Under the pieces are notes generated by a model, which was not told the origin of the DNA, made no database searches, and saw nothing but the letters and a program-made list of their open reading frames with translations. The position numbers were made by a program, and so were the translations under genes. A stretch of DNA of 64,000 bases from Xaviernesmea rhizosphaerae. GTDB lineage: Bacteria; Pseudomonadota; Alphaproteobacteria; Rhizobiales; Rhizobiaceae. Positions 27,375 through 36,267 of the stretch are shown piece after piece; the stretch's first letter is position 1, and every line of letters starts with the position of its first letter. Location of the stretch: positions 124,001 to 188,000 of the forward strand of contig NZ_MKIO01000024.1 in NCBI RefSeq assembly GCF_001938945.1, in the 5' to 3' direction.

Positions 27375-28757
27375 ATGTCTTCGTCTAAACAGTCCATCTC
27401 GCTCGGACGCGTGGCCCTTCTGGGCGCCACCCTGGCGCTCGCCACGCCGCTTCTCGCTTTCGCCCAGGACGCCGCCCCGGCCGCCGCCGATGCCGCCGCA
27501 ACGGCCGCTGCGGCTGCGCCGGTCCCGGACAAGGGCGACACCGCCTTCATGTTCCTCTCCACCATCCTCGTGCTGTTCATGGCCGTTCCCGGCCTCGGCC
27601 TGTTCTATGGCGGCCTGATGCGCACCAAGAACATGCTCTCGGTGCTGATGCAGTGCACGGTCGTCGCCTCGGTCATCATGATCGCCTGGGTGCTCTACGG
27701 CTATTCCTTCGCCTTCGGCGGCTCCACCAGCCCCTTCTTCGGCGGCTTCGCCAAGGTCTTCCTGTCCGGCGTGACCAAGGACACGACGGCCGCCACCTTC
27801 ACCAAGGGTGTCGTCATTCCGGAATATATCTTCGTGATGTTCCAGATGACCTTTGCCGCCATCACCCCGGCTCTGATCGTCGGCGCCTTTGCCGAGCGCA
27901 TCAAGTTCTCGGCGACGGTGCTGTTCTGCCTGCTCTGGGTCACCTTCGTCTATTTCCCGATCGCGCACATGGTCTGGGACGCCAATGGCTATCTCTTCGG
28001 TCTCGGCGCGCTTGACTTCGCCGGCGGCACCGTCGTCCACATCAATGCCGGCATGGCTGGCCTCGTCGGCGCGATCATGGTCGGCAAGCGCACGGGCTAT
28101 GGCCGCGACATGATGGCACCGCACTCGATGACGCTGACCTATGTCGGCGCCGCCATGCTGTGGTTCGGCTGGTTCGGCTTCAACGCCGGCTCCAACCTGG
28201 AAGCCTCTTCGGGCGCCATGCTCGCCACCGTCAACACCTTCGTCGCCACCGCTGCCGCCATCCTTTCCTGGTCGGCCGCCGAAGCCTTCACCCGGGGCAA
28301 GGCCTCGATGCTCGGCGCCGCTTCCGGTATGATTGCCGGCCTCGTCGCCGTCACCCCTGCCGCCGGCATCGTCGGCCCGATGGGCGCGATCGTCATGGGC
28401 ATCATCGTCTCGCCGCTGTGCTACTTCTTCGTCTCGGTGATCAAGAACAAGTTCGGCTATGACGACACGGCCGACGTCTTCGGCGTTCACGGCGTGGGCG
28501 GCATCTTCGGCGCTCTCGCCACCGGCATCTTCGCCAGCGCCTCGCTCGGCGGCGTCGGCTATGCCGGCGAGCAGACCATGAGCGGCCAGTTCATGGTCCA
28601 GGTTCAGGCCGTCGTCATCACCCTGATCTGGACAGGTGTCGGCTCGGCGATCCTCTACAAGATCGTCGACATCATCATCGGCCTGCGCGTGCCGGTCGAA
28701 GCCGAACGCGAAGGTCTCGACCTCGCCAGCCACGGCGAAGCGGCCTACCACTCCTAA
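27375..28757 (+). CDS. amtB: ammonium transporter AmtB
   Basis: 460-aa Amt/Rh channel in the inner membrane; 11 helices after a cleavable signal peptide (LGATLALATPLLAFAQD) and an Ala-rich linker. Diagnostic motifs: FYGGLMRTKNMLSVLMQC, DFAGGTVVHINAGMAGLVGA (first pore His), WFGWFGFNAGSNLEASSG and DVFGVHGVGGIFGALATG (second pore His). The cytosolic tail LRVPVEAEREGLDLASHGE is the GlnK-responsive region. Linked to glnK, as in most proteobacteria. Confidence 0.97.
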   Translation: MSSSKQSISLGRVALLGATLALATPLLAFAQDAAPAAADAAATAAAAAPVPDKGDTAFMFLSTILVLFMAVPGLGLFYGGLMRTKNMLSVLMQCTVVASVIMIAWVLYGYSFAFGGSTSPFFGGFAKVFLSGVTKDTTAATFTKGVVIPEYIFVMFQMTFAAITPALIVGAFAERIKFSATVLFCLLWVTFVYFPIAHMVWDANGYLFGLGALDFAGGTVVHINAGMAGLVGAIMVGKRTGYGRDMMAPHSMTLTYVGAAMLWFGWFGFNAGSNLEASSGAMLATVNTFVATAAAILSWSAAEAFTRGKASMLGAASGMIAGLVAVTPAAGIVGPMGAIVMGIIVSPLCYFFVSVIKNKFGYDDTADVFGVHGVGGIFGALATGIFASASLGGVGYAGEQTMSGQFMVQVQAVVITLIWTGVGSAILYKIVDIIIGLRVPVEAEREGLDLASHGEAAYHS

Positions 28758-28769
28758 GAAGCAACTGGC

Positions 28770-28799
28770 GGACCGGAAGCTGGGAACGGCTTTCGGTCC
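28770..28799 (+). terminator. hairpin downstream of amtB
   Basis: GGACCGGAAGC pairs imperfectly with GGCTTTCGGTCC around a 7-nt loop, 12 bases after the amtB stop. No T-run; related in sequence to half of the mosaic repeat element. May stabilise the 3' end. Confidence 0.45.
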
Positions 28800-29039
28800 G
28801 ATCCATGGACGACAGGCGGGAGCAGCGCGCCGATCGCAATGTTCGGCGGCTGCTTCATGCACGGACGGTCAGGCCATGGCCCTCCGCGTTTCGCCAGATC
28901 GCGCAGGGACGGCCTGGCCGGCGCTGCAAACGATCAAGCAGCCACGTCTCAAGCAGAAGACCGCAGGAAGGCTTTGCCTGCCGAGGTCCAATACCGGGCA
29001 CTGCCGTCCGGTCGCCGCGCATGATGCGCAGCCTTCAAG

Positions 29040-29068
29040 GCCAGACGGGAAACCGCCTGGCTTTTTTT
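29040..29068 (+). terminator. intrinsic terminator in the amtB-ftsK gap
   Basis: GCCAG-A-CGG stem pairing with CCG-C-CTGGC (one mismatch), GAAA loop, followed by T7. It lies 280 bp beyond amtB with no gene in between, so it ends either a long 3' UTR or a separate RNA. Confidence 0.75.
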
Positions 29069-29184
29069 CGTTTCGGGGTTCAATCGCGCCGGGCCGACCG
29101 CTTGATAGGATCCTTGCCGTAGGAGGGTTGGTTGAGCCTTCAGCCTTGTTTCCCTTGAGGATTTGTTCACCTCTGGCGTTTTAA

Positions 29185-29284
29185 AGCGTCGGAGCGAAAA
29201 GTGAGAACCGGTTTTCGGAAAAATCCGCTGCGGAAACAAAAACCTGGAGCATCCAACCGCCTGCGGTTTTCCGTCCGATGCGCG
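29185..29284 (+). repeat. mosaic palindromic intergenic repeat (RIME-like), copy 2
   Basis: Same order of parts as the copy at 10435: AACCGGTTTTCGGAAAAATCC, then AAACAAAAACCTGGAGCATC, then a second palindrome ending GTCCGATGCG. The right palindrome is degenerate. Confidence 0.7.
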
Positions 29285-29494
29285 AGAAGACGCGGAGAGG
29301 GGCGCAGGATTGCCTCCGGATCGTGCATCGCCACAGCGCGCATCCCCGTCTCGGCGCTGATCTTCGCGCGCAAAGCGAACTGTGAATGCGCTGCTGCATA
29401 GTTAATGCCGCTTTAACCATCTTCTGCGATGCTCGTCCCTGAATTCGTGCCGGCCTGCGGTGCGGACCCCCTTGGGCAGAACAGGCAGCGACAG

Positions 29495-32062
29495 ATGAGC
29501 AGAGGCAATCAGGCAGCATTGGACGGCCGGTCAGACCGGTTCGTGCTTTCCGCCTTCGTATGGCGTCAGGTCGTGGCGCTGCTGGGCTATGGGCTTTTCG
29601 GCCTTCTGGCGCTCGCGGTGGCGGCGCTGTCCACCTGGAACGTCGCCGATCCGAGCTTTTCCTATGCGACGCCGGAGCCGGCCACCAATATTCTCGGCAA
29701 GTCCGGGGCGATCTTTGCCGATCTCGCCATGCAGTTCTTCGGCATCGGCAGCGTTCTGGCGCTGCTGCCCGTGGTTGCCTGGGCGCTGGTGCTGATCGTC
29801 GGCAAGCCGTTCGACAAGCATTTGAAGCGTCTCGGCGCCTGGTTCGTCGGCTCGACGCTGGCGGCGGCGGCGATGAGCTGTGTGCCGGCGCCGGTGACCT
29901 GGCCTTTGCCGAACGGGCTCGGCGGTGTCTTCGGCGACATGATCCTGCGCCTGCCGGCACTTTTGACTGGCGCCTATCCCACCGGCACGCTCGCCGCCGT
30001 TCTCGGCTCGATCCTCGCGCTGCCGGCCACGGCCTTTCTCGCCTTCAGCGCAGGTCTCTTCGGCGTCGAGGCGACGCGGGAGGAGGCGCCGGCTGCGGCG
30101 CTGCCGAGCAAGGCGCGCACCGTGCGCGAAACCATCGAGGACGATGATGACGGCCCGGGCGGTTTCGGCCTGCTCTTCGTCGGCGCGCTCGCGCATATGC
30201 GCTATACGCTGCAGGCGCGCATGCGGCTGATCTTCGGCGGCAAGCCGGGACGGATGGCGGTCGAGACCGACGACACCTATGATTTCAACGGTGACGAATT
30301 CGGCCGGCTGAACGAGCCGCCGCGCCGCAAGTCCGCCACCCGCGTCGAGCCCTCGCTCGGCCTTGGCGAGCGCCGCGAGCCTGCGGTGTTTGACGAGGAC
30401 GACGACGAGGATGATGCCGATGACGACCGGATCGTCGGTCAGGGCAGCCCGCGCCGTGGGCCTTCGGGCGAGGAGGCCCGGCCGGGCCGCGTGGCCGCGC
30501 CGGCGGCCCGTCCGAAGATCTCGCGCAATCTGGAAATGCGCCCCCAGGAGGATGGCAGCTTCACCCTGCCGCCGCTCGAATTCCTGGCCGAGCCGAAGAA
30601 CCCGACCCGCGACCTGACGCTGTCGGCCGACGCGCTGGAGCAGAATGCCCGCATGCTCGAGGGCGTGCTGGAGGATTTCGGCGTCAAGGGCGAGATCATC
30701 CATGTCCGCCCCGGCCCCGTCGTCACGCTCTACGAGCTGGAGCCCGCGCCTGGCATCAAGTCTTCCCGCGTCATCGGCCTGGCCGACGATATTGCCCGCT
30801 CGATGAGCGCAATCGCCGCCCGCGTGGCCGTGGTCCCCGGCCGCAATGCCATCGGCATCGAGCTGCCGAACCAGCGCCGCGAGATGGTGTTCCTGCGCGA
30901 GCTGGTGGCCAGCCGCGATTTCGCCGAAAGCAAGGCGCGCCTCGCGATGGCGCTCGGCAAGACCATCGGCGGCGAGGCGGTGATCGCCGATCTGGCGAAG
31001 ATGCCGCATCTTCTCGTGGCCGGCACCACCGGCTCGGGCAAGTCGGTGGCCATCAACACCATGGTGCTCTCGCTGCTCTACCGGATGACGCCGGACCAGT
31101 GCCGCCTGATCATGATCGACCCGAAGATGCTGGAGCTTTCCGTCTATGACGGCATTCCGCATCTGCTCTCGCCCGTCGTCACCGATCCGAAGAAGGCGGT
31201 CGTCGCCCTGAAGTGGACGGTGCGCGAGATGGAAGAGCGCTACAAGAAGATGTCGAAGATCGGCGTGCGCAACATCGACGGCTTCAATTCGCGGGTCGAG
31301 CAGGCGCTGGAGCGTGGCGAGGCCATTACCCGCACGGTGCAGACCGGCTTCGACCGCCAGACCGGCGAGGCGATGTACGAGACGGAAGAGTTCGACCTGC
31401 AGCCCATGCCCTATATCGTCGTGATCATCGACGAGATGGCCGACCTGATGATGGTCGCCGGCAAGGATATTGAAGGCGCGGTGCAGCGGCTGGCGCAGAT
31501 GGCGCGCGCAGCCGGCATCCATGTGATCATGGCCACCCAGCGCCCTTCGGTCGACGTCATTACCGGCACGATCAAGGCCAATTTCCCGACCCGGATCTCC
31601 TTCCAGGTCACCTCAAAGATCGACAGCCGCACCATCCTCGGCGAGCAGGGGGCAGAGCAGCTGCTCGGCCAGGGCGACATGCTCTATATGGCCGGCGGCG
31701 GGCGCATCCAGCGCGTGCACGGGCCCTTCGTGTCCGACACCGAGGTCGAGGAGATCGTCGCCTATCTCAAGACGCAGGGCTCGCCGCAATATCTCGATGC
31801 CGTCACCGAGGATGATGACGAGGATGGCGAGGGCCCTGTCGGCACCGGCAATCTCGGCGAGTCCGACGATCCCTACGATCAGGCGGTCGCGGTCGTCCTG
31901 CGCGACGGCAAGGCGTCCACCTCCTATGTCCAGCGCCGCCTTGGCATCGGCTATAACCGTGCGGCCTCGCTGATCGAGCGCATGGAACAGGAGGGCATCA
32001 TCGGCCCGGCCAACCATGCGGGCAAGCGCGAGATCCTGGTGCCGACGGAAAGCGACACGTGA
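29495..32062 (+). CDS. ftsK: DNA translocase FtsK, membrane-anchored
   Basis: 855 aa from ATG 29495 (MSRGNQ; an ATG at 29429 is also in frame). Four to five N-terminal membrane helices (residues about 25-190, starting [20 protein letters not shown]) anchor it at the septum. An acidic linker ([13 protein letters not shown]) follows. The motor has Walker [21 protein letters not shown] (near residue 510), Walker [16 protein letters not shown] and the motif [20 protein letters not shown]. The C-terminal gamma winged helix ([20 protein letters not shown]) reads polarity sequences. It coordinates chromosome segregation with division. lolA follows. Confidence 0.96.
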   Translation: MSRGNQAALDGRSDRFVLSAFVWRQVVALLGYGLFGLLALAVAALSTWNVADPSFSYATPEPATNILGKSGAIFADLAMQFFGIGSVLALLPVVAWALVLIVGKPFDKHLKRLGAWFVGSTLAAAAMSCVPAPVTWPLPNGLGGVFGDMILRLPALLTGAYPTGTLAAVLGSILALPATAFLAFSAGLFGVEATREEAPAAALPSKARTVRETIEDDDDGPGGFGLLFVGALAHMRYTLQARMRLIFGGKPGRMAVETDDTYDFNGDEFGRLNEPPRRKSATRVEPSLGLGERREPAVFDEDDDEDDADDDRIVGQGSPRRGPSGEEARPGRVAAPAARPKISRNLEMRPQEDGSFTLPPLEFLAEPKNPTRDLTLSADALEQNARMLEGVLEDFGVKGEIIHVRPGPVVTLYELEPAPGIKSSRVIGLADDIARSMSAIAARVAVVPGRNAIGIELPNQRREMVFLRELVASRDFAESKARLAMALGKTIGGEAVIADLAKMPHLLVAGTTGSGKSVAINTMVLSLLYRMTPDQCRLIMIDPKMLELSVYDGIPHLLSPVVTDPKKAVVALKWTVREMEERYKKMSKIGVRNIDGFNSRVEQALERGEAITRTVQTGFDRQTGEAMYETEEFDLQPMPYIVVIIDEMADLMMVAGKDIEGAVQRLAQMARAAGIHVIMATQRPSVDVITGTIKANFPTRISFQVTSKIDSRTILGEQGAEQLLGQGDMLYMAGGGRIQRVHGPFVSDTEVEEIVAYLKTQGSPQYLDAVTEDDDEDGEGPVGTGNLGESDDPYDQAVAVVLRDGKASTSYVQRRLGIGYNRAASLIERMEQEGIIGPANHAGKREILVPTESDT

Positions 32063-32378
32063 ATGTGAGCCTGCGCCGGGCAGGCGTCTGCATGCGGTCG
32101 GCATGACTCCGGTCTCCGGTCTTGAACGTGCCGCAGTCCTGCGCCAAATGACGCGCATGACGATTTCGCGCCGCTCTCCATCATCCCGCCTCTTCGACCG
32201 CCGCAGCCATCGCCCGGCCTGTGACGGTTGAAGGGAGAATGGCGCAGGATTGCCGCGCGTTTTATGCGCCCGTCGCCCCTTCTGGGTGGCAGGCAAGACC
32301 ATGACGGCCGCGCCCTGGCGGTCCGCCGGGCGCCGCCCGCCGCGGGCCCGGGCCGGCGCCAAACAGGAGACGATCAAC

Positions 32379-33047
32379 ATGACCGCAGCACGCAACGACC
32401 TGAGAGCGGCAGAGGGCCGGGGGCTGATCCGCCGCCGCACCGTGGTCGGTGGCCTCGCGCTCGTCACGGCGGCGGCTGCTTTCGGTCTCGATCTGCGTCC
32501 GGCCGCGGCCCAGGCCAGCATGCAGGCTTCGCTGGCGCAGAAGATCGCCAATCATTTCGCCTCGGTGAAGACCATGGCCGGCGAGTTCGTGCAGTTCGGC
32601 CCGCGCGGCGAGCAGACCGCCGGCAAGTTCTACATCAGCCGCCCCGGCCGGCTGCGCTTCAACTATGAGGCGCCGTCGCCCATGCGTGTGATCGCCGACG
32701 GCAAATCGGTGGCGATCGGCAATCAGAAGCTGAAGACGTGGGATCTTTATCCCCTGTCGAAGACGCCGCTGAACCTGCTCCTGTCGAACAACATCGACCT
32801 TTCTTCCGCCATGGTGCGCGATGTGCGCGAGGAGCCCGACCTAATCACCATCGTGCTCGGCGACCGCTCGATCTTCGGCGATTCGACCATCACCATGATG
32901 TTCGATCCCAAGACCTATGATCTGCGCCAATGGACCATCACCGACGCCCAGAAGAAGGACACTTCTGTGATGATCTACAATGTGCAGACCGGCATCCCGA
33001 TGGACGATGCCGTCTTCCGCATTCCCTATGACGATATCCGCCGCTGA
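32379..33047 (+). CDS. lolA: outer-membrane lipoprotein carrier protein LolA
   Basis: 222 aa periplasmic chaperone that shuttles lipoproteins from LolCDE to the outer membrane. The signal peptide contains a twin-arginine-like IRRRTVVGG before a hydrophobic core, with cleavage likely after PAAAQA. The mature domain starts QKIANHFASVKTMAGEFVQF, followed by GKFYISRPGRLRFNYEAPSP and NNIDLSSAMVRDVREEPDLI. ATG 32379 is preceded by CAGGAGA. Downstream of ftsK, as in other rhizobia. Confidence 0.93.
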   Translation: MTAARNDLRAAEGRGLIRRRTVVGGLALVTAAAAFGLDLRPAAAQASMQASLAQKIANHFASVKTMAGEFVQFGPRGEQTAGKFYISRPGRLRFNYEAPSPMRVIADGKSVAIGNQKLKTWDLYPLSKTPLNLLLSNNIDLSSAMVRDVREEPDLITIVLGDRSIFGDSTITMMFDPKTYDLRQWTITDAQKKDTSVMIYNVQTGIPMDDAVFRIPYDDIRR

Positions 33048-33059
33048 CGCCGCTTCCGG

Positions 33060-33605
33060 TCAGGTCTCGCTGGTTATCCGGCGAACCATGATCACCTCGT
33101 CGATCTCGCGTCCTTCGTGGAGCATGCCGGCCGGCATCGTGCCGATCGGCTGAAAGCCGTTGCGGCGATAAAGCCCGATGGCCGCCGGATTTTCTGCGCT
33201 CGCCATCAGCTCGACCTGGCGCATGCCCTTGGCCCGCGCCTGCGCGATCACCGCCTCGATCAGCCGGTCGCCGACGCCGCATGCCCGGTGTGAGGCGCGC
33301 ACATAGACCATGATCAGCAGGCCGCGATGCCGTGTCTTCGATCCCTGCTCACGGGCGAGACCCATCAGGCCTGCCGGCTCGCCATCCCTGAAGGCGGCGA
33401 AGACATCGACAGCCTCCAGCCTTGCGCGCCAGTCCTCCTCCGTCATCCGGCTCCAGTCGGAATGGCTGCTGGCAAAGGCCTGCGGCTCCCGCTCCAGCGC
33501 CTCCAGCCGCAGACTGCGAAACAGCGCGGCGTCGTCGGCCGTCAGATGACGGATGGTGATGGTTGGGCTTTCCACGCGCGGCCTCGTCTTCGGGAAGGAT
33601 CGCAA
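33060..33605 (-). CDS. GNAT family N-acetyltransferase
   Basis: 181 aa with one full GNAT domain: ITIRHLTADDAALFRSLRLE at the start, motif A in LLIMVYVRASHRACGVGDRL, and motif B in VELMASAENPAAIGLYRRNG followed by FQPIG. The pattern is close to the RimI/phosphinothricin acetyltransferase-like group, but the substrate is unknown. Convergent with lolA (12 bp between stops). Confidence 0.87.
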   Translation of the reverse strand: MRSFPKTRPRVESPTITIRHLTADDAALFRSLRLEALEREPQAFASSHSDWSRMTEEDWRARLEAVDVFAAFRDGEPAGLMGLAREQGSKTRHRGLLIMVYVRASHRACGVGDRLIEAVIAQARAKGMRQVELMASAENPAAIGLYRRNGFQPIGTMPAGMLHEGREIDEVIMVRRITSET

Positions 33606-33909
33606 AGCAGTTGTGCCGATTTATCACGGATAGCCAAGGGCGATAAAAATCCTTACAGCAGCAGAAATGACTTGGATGGCGCCGCCGGGCATCGCCCTGG
33701 CGCGCCTTGCAAGGCCGGTGCAATGAATTTGACACTTGATCCCCACGTGCAGCGATCTCGCGGATCCAATGTCAAAATCGGACCACGAGGGCAACGGAGG
33801 GAAAACACGGCTCTGTCCGCTGCTCTAAAATCTTGTTTCTTCATCGGATTTTTCCGTAAGCCGGATCCCCTTCACGGTCCGGTGCTCTATTCCCGGGATT
33901 TCGACCTTC
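33606..33909. other. intergenic region with inverted repeat and a mosaic repeat
   Basis: Contains an imperfect inverted repeat, TTTGACACTTGATCC at 33728-33742 versus GGATCCAATGTCAAA at 33762-33776 (13 of 15 matching, 19-bp centre). A repeat element follows up to the xthA start. No ORF is supported. Confidence 0.55.
33817..33890 (-). repeat. mosaic palindromic intergenic repeat (RIME-like), partial copy 3
   Basis: In reverse orientation relative to copy 1: AATCTTGTTTCTTCATCGG, then ATTTTTCCGTAAGCCGG, then ACGGTCCGGTGCTC. One palindrome is largely missing. Confidence 0.6.
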
Positions 33910-34716
33910 ATGCCGCTTTCGATTGCCACCTGGAACATCAACTCCGTCCGCCTGCGCCTGCCGCTGGTCGAGCATTTCCTCAAGAGTTGGGCGCCGGACA
34001 TCCTTTGCCTGCAGGAAACCAAGTGCCCGAACGAGCTGTTTCCGCGTGAAGCCCTCGAGGCGCTCGGCTACCGCCATATCGAGATCCACGGGCAGAAGGG
34101 CTATCACGGCGTCGCCACACTCTCGCGCCTGCCGCTGCAGGAATTGTCCGAGCGCCGGCTCTATTGTGGAATTTCGGATGCGCGCCATCTCTCGGTGGTC
34201 TTTTCCCACGGCGCCCGCACGATCCGGCTGCACAATTTCTATGTGCCCGCCGGCGGTGACGAGCCCGATCGCACCATCAATGTCAAATTTGGCCACAAGC
34301 TCGATTTCATCGAGGAGATGAAGCTTCTTCATGCCGAGGCTGAAGCGGGGATCTCTTCCATCCTCGTCGGCGATCTCAACATCGCGCCGCTGGAGCATGA
34401 CGTCTGGTCGCACAAGCAGCTTTTGAAGATCGTCAGCCATACGCCCATCGAGACCGAAGGCCTGACATCGGTGCTCTCGGGCGGCGCCTGGGTGGACCTG
34501 ATGCGCCAGCATAAGCCCGAGCCGGAAAAGCTCTACACCTGGTGGAGCTACCGCGCGCGCGACTGGCAGGCCGCCGATCGCGGCCGCCGGCTGGATCACA
34601 TCTGGTCCTCGGCCGATCTCGCCGCGCATCTGAACCACGTCGAGATCCTCAAGGAGGCGCGCGGCTGGGAGCGTCCATCGGACCACGTGCCCGTGGTCGC
34701 CACCTTCGATCTGTGA
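33910..34716 (+). CDS. xthA: exodeoxyribonuclease III
   Basis: Class II AP endonuclease / 3'-5' exonuclease of base-excision repair, 268 aa. Active-site features: ATWNINSVRLRLPLVEHFLK (Asn), CLQETKCPNELFP (metal-binding Glu), YVPAGGDEPD, SILVGDLNIAPLEHDVW (Asp/Asn) and the C-terminal YTWWSYRARDWQAADRGRR then DHVPVVATFDL (catalytic His). ATG 33910. Monocistronic; a bidirectional hairpin separates it from metA. Confidence 0.95.
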   Translation: MPLSIATWNINSVRLRLPLVEHFLKSWAPDILCLQETKCPNELFPREALEALGYRHIEIHGQKGYHGVATLSRLPLQELSERRLYCGISDARHLSVVFSHGARTIRLHNFYVPAGGDEPDRTINVKFGHKLDFIEEMKLLHAEAEAGISSILVGDLNIAPLEHDVWSHKQLLKIVSHTPIETEGLTSVLSGGAWVDLMRQHKPEPEKLYTWWSYRARDWQAADRGRRLDHIWSSADLAAHLNHVEILKEARGWERPSDHVPVVATFDL

Positions 34717-34760
34717 CGCGGATCCGGGAAATTCCATTCCGCGGGGCTGGCTTCGAGGAG

Positions 34761-34788
34761 GCCGAGCCTGCTTTTCAAGCGGCTCGGC
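34761..34788. terminator. bidirectional hairpin between xthA and metA
   Basis: 8-bp perfect stem GCCGAGCC/GGCTCGGC with a 12-nt T-rich loop between two convergent genes. Confidence 0.6.
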
Positions 34789-34801
34789 AGAGAGCTGCCC
34801 G

Positions 34802-35779
34802 TCAGCAGCGGCCGCCCACAGCCAGGGGCGGCAGGTCCACTGGCCGCGACAGAGGCGCGCGGTCCTTGCCGATCTCGGCCAGCTGATAGGGCGTGGTCTG
34901 ATAGATGTCGTTGATCCAGTTGCCGAAGAAGAGATGCGCATGGCTGCGCCAGCGGTTCGGCGGAGGGAGTGTGGGATCATTGTGCGGGAAATAATTGTGC
35001 GGCATGCGGATCGGCACGCCGGACTGCACGTCGCGCTCATATTCCTCCTGCAGCGAGGTGGAATCATATTCGACATGGTTGAACATGTAGAGCCGGTTGC
35101 CCGCATCCTCCTGCACCAGACACACGCCCATCTCGTCGGAATCCATCAGGATGTTCAGCCCCGGCACCTTCTCGATATCGGCGCGGCGCACCTCGGTCCA
35201 GCGGGACACAGGGATCTGAAAATCGTCGGAAAAGCCGTTGAGATAGACGGAAGCCGGATTGCGGTTCTGGTGGCGGTAGACACCGAAGGCCTTCTCCTTC
35301 AAGGCGTGCTTGGGCACGCCGTGGAAGTGATAGATGGCCGCCATCGCGCCCCAGCAGATGTTGAGCGTCGAATGGACATTCGTCTGCGTCCAGTCGAAGA
35401 TCCGCTGCATCTCCTGCCAGTAGGTCACATCCTCATAGGCCAGCGTCTCCACCGGCGCGCCGGTGACGATCAGCCCGTCGAACTTGCGGTGCCGCACCTC
35501 GTCCCAGGTCTCGTAGAAGGCGAGCAGGTGATCCTCTGACGTGTTCTTGGCCTTATGGCCGCCGACGCGGATCAGCGAGAATTCCACCTGGAGCGGCGAG
35601 GCGCCGACGAGCCGCGCCATCTGCACCTCGGTGCGGATCTTGTTGGGCATGAGGTTCAAGAGGCCGATCTGGAGGGGGCGGATATCCTGGCGGATCGCGA
35701 CCGTCTCGGTCATCACGCGTACGCCTTCCTTGACCAGAGTCTGGAAGGCGGGAAGCGTATCGGGGATCTTGATGGGCAT
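34802..35779 (-). CDS. metA: homoserine O-acyltransferase MetA, predicted acetyl-CoA type
   Basis: First committed step of methionine synthesis. 325 aa. Catalytic Cys in [14 protein letters not shown], His/Glu region in [19 protein letters not shown], and the N-terminal [20 protein letters not shown]. Residue 111 is Glu (GAPVETLAY). In characterised MetA proteins Glu111 gives acetyl-CoA use and Gly111 succinyl-CoA use, so homoserine O-acetyltransferase activity is predicted despite frequent annotation as succinyltransferase. Start at 35779 because the SAM-II riboswitch ends about 70 bp upstream. Confidence 0.95.
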   Translation of the reverse strand: MPIKIPDTLPAFQTLVKEGVRVMTETVAIRQDIRPLQIGLLNLMPNKIRTEVQMARLVGASPLQVEFSLIRVGGHKAKNTSEDHLLAFYETWDEVRHRKFDGLIVTGAPVETLAYEDVTYWQEMQRIFDWTQTNVHSTLNICWGAMAAIYHFHGVPKHALKEKAFGVYRHQNRNPASVYLNGFSDDFQIPVSRWTEVRRADIEKVPGLNILMDSDEMGVCLVQEDAGNRLYMFNHVEYDSTSLQEEYERDVQSGVPIRMPHNYFPHNDPTLPPPNRWRSHAHLFFGNWINDIYQTTPYQLAEIGKDRAPLSRPVDLPPLAVGGRC

Positions 35780-35849
35780 GGGCGCACTCGATCGTAACAG
35801 CGCCGGCCACAGAGGGATGCGGGTGCCCTGTCTCGAACAGCCCACGGCC

Positions 35850-35902
35850 CTTTAGCAACTTCTTTAACGTGGCTGCAAGCCGGCCGGCCAAATCACCACG
35901 GT
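35850..35902 (-). ncRNA. SAM-II riboswitch upstream of metA
   Basis: Read on the minus strand it contains the conserved SAM-II core: GTGATTTGGC, GGCTTGCAGCCACGTTAAA, then GTTGCTAAAG, forming an H-type pseudoknot of about 53 nt. It is the usual control element of metA in alphaproteobacteria and represses translation when S-adenosylmethionine is high. Confidence 0.95.
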
Positions 35903-35909
35903 ATCAAAA

Positions 35910-35938
35910 ATAATAGACCTTGTGCGCCGGCGAATCAA
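35910..35938 (-). promoter_or_regulatory. promoter of metA
   Basis: Minus strand TTGATT (35938-35933), 17-bp spacer, TATTAT (35915-35910). Transcription would begin at the first bases of the SAM-II aptamer, which supports the assignment. Confidence 0.8.
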
Positions 35939-36204
35939 TCGGATTCCTCGTCGCTGCCGATTCGCGCGCCAGATTGCCTCATTCTGGATCGTCGTCCGGC
36001 GGTTTCAGCGGCGCGCAAGCTTCGCATGGCACGCTCGACAATCCGGCACAAGCGCCGGCGGCCGGGCCAGCGCCTTGAGCCGGACAGAGCCTTGAGCGGA
36101 AATGCGGCACAAGCGCAAAGTTTATGCGTTTATCTCAGCATTTTCGGAAGAATGAGATGCGATCATCGGAAGGCCTCGGGGAGGAGGCCGGAAGGGAGGG
36201 CGCC
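35939..36204. other. intergenic region between divergent metA and ABC-transporter genes
   Basis: About 265 bp to the left of the 17-codon leader ORF. No gene, hairpin with T-run or confident promoter is visible. Confidence 0.45.
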
Positions 36205-36258
36205 ATGAAGACGACACTTTCATTCGGACGCTCTGGTCGCGAGACCAAGGTCGCATAG
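36205..36258 (+). CDS. 17-codon ORF in frame with the downstream ABC protein
   Basis: ATG at 36205 with strong purine-rich GAAGGGAGGG upstream, encoding MKTTLSFGRSGRETKVA and ending at TAG 36256-36258. The next ATG (36268, ABC gene) is in the same frame only 9 bases later and has no Shine-Dalgarno of its own. Either a coupled leader peptide, or the original N-terminus of the ABC protein separated by a nonsense codon with reinitiation. Confidence 0.4.
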   Translation: MKTTLSFGRSGRETKVA

Positions 36259-36267
36259 GTTAGTCAT

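Larger units (their letters stand above)
28758..29494. other. long intergenic region between amtB and ftsK
   Basis: About 740 bp without a convincing gene. From left to right: a hairpin just after amtB (28770-28799), an unannotated stretch (28800-29039), a terminator hairpin at 29040-29068, a mosaic repeat (29185-29284), and the ftsK upstream region with an alternative in-frame start at 29429. A small RNA ending at 29068 is possible. Confidence 0.55.
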
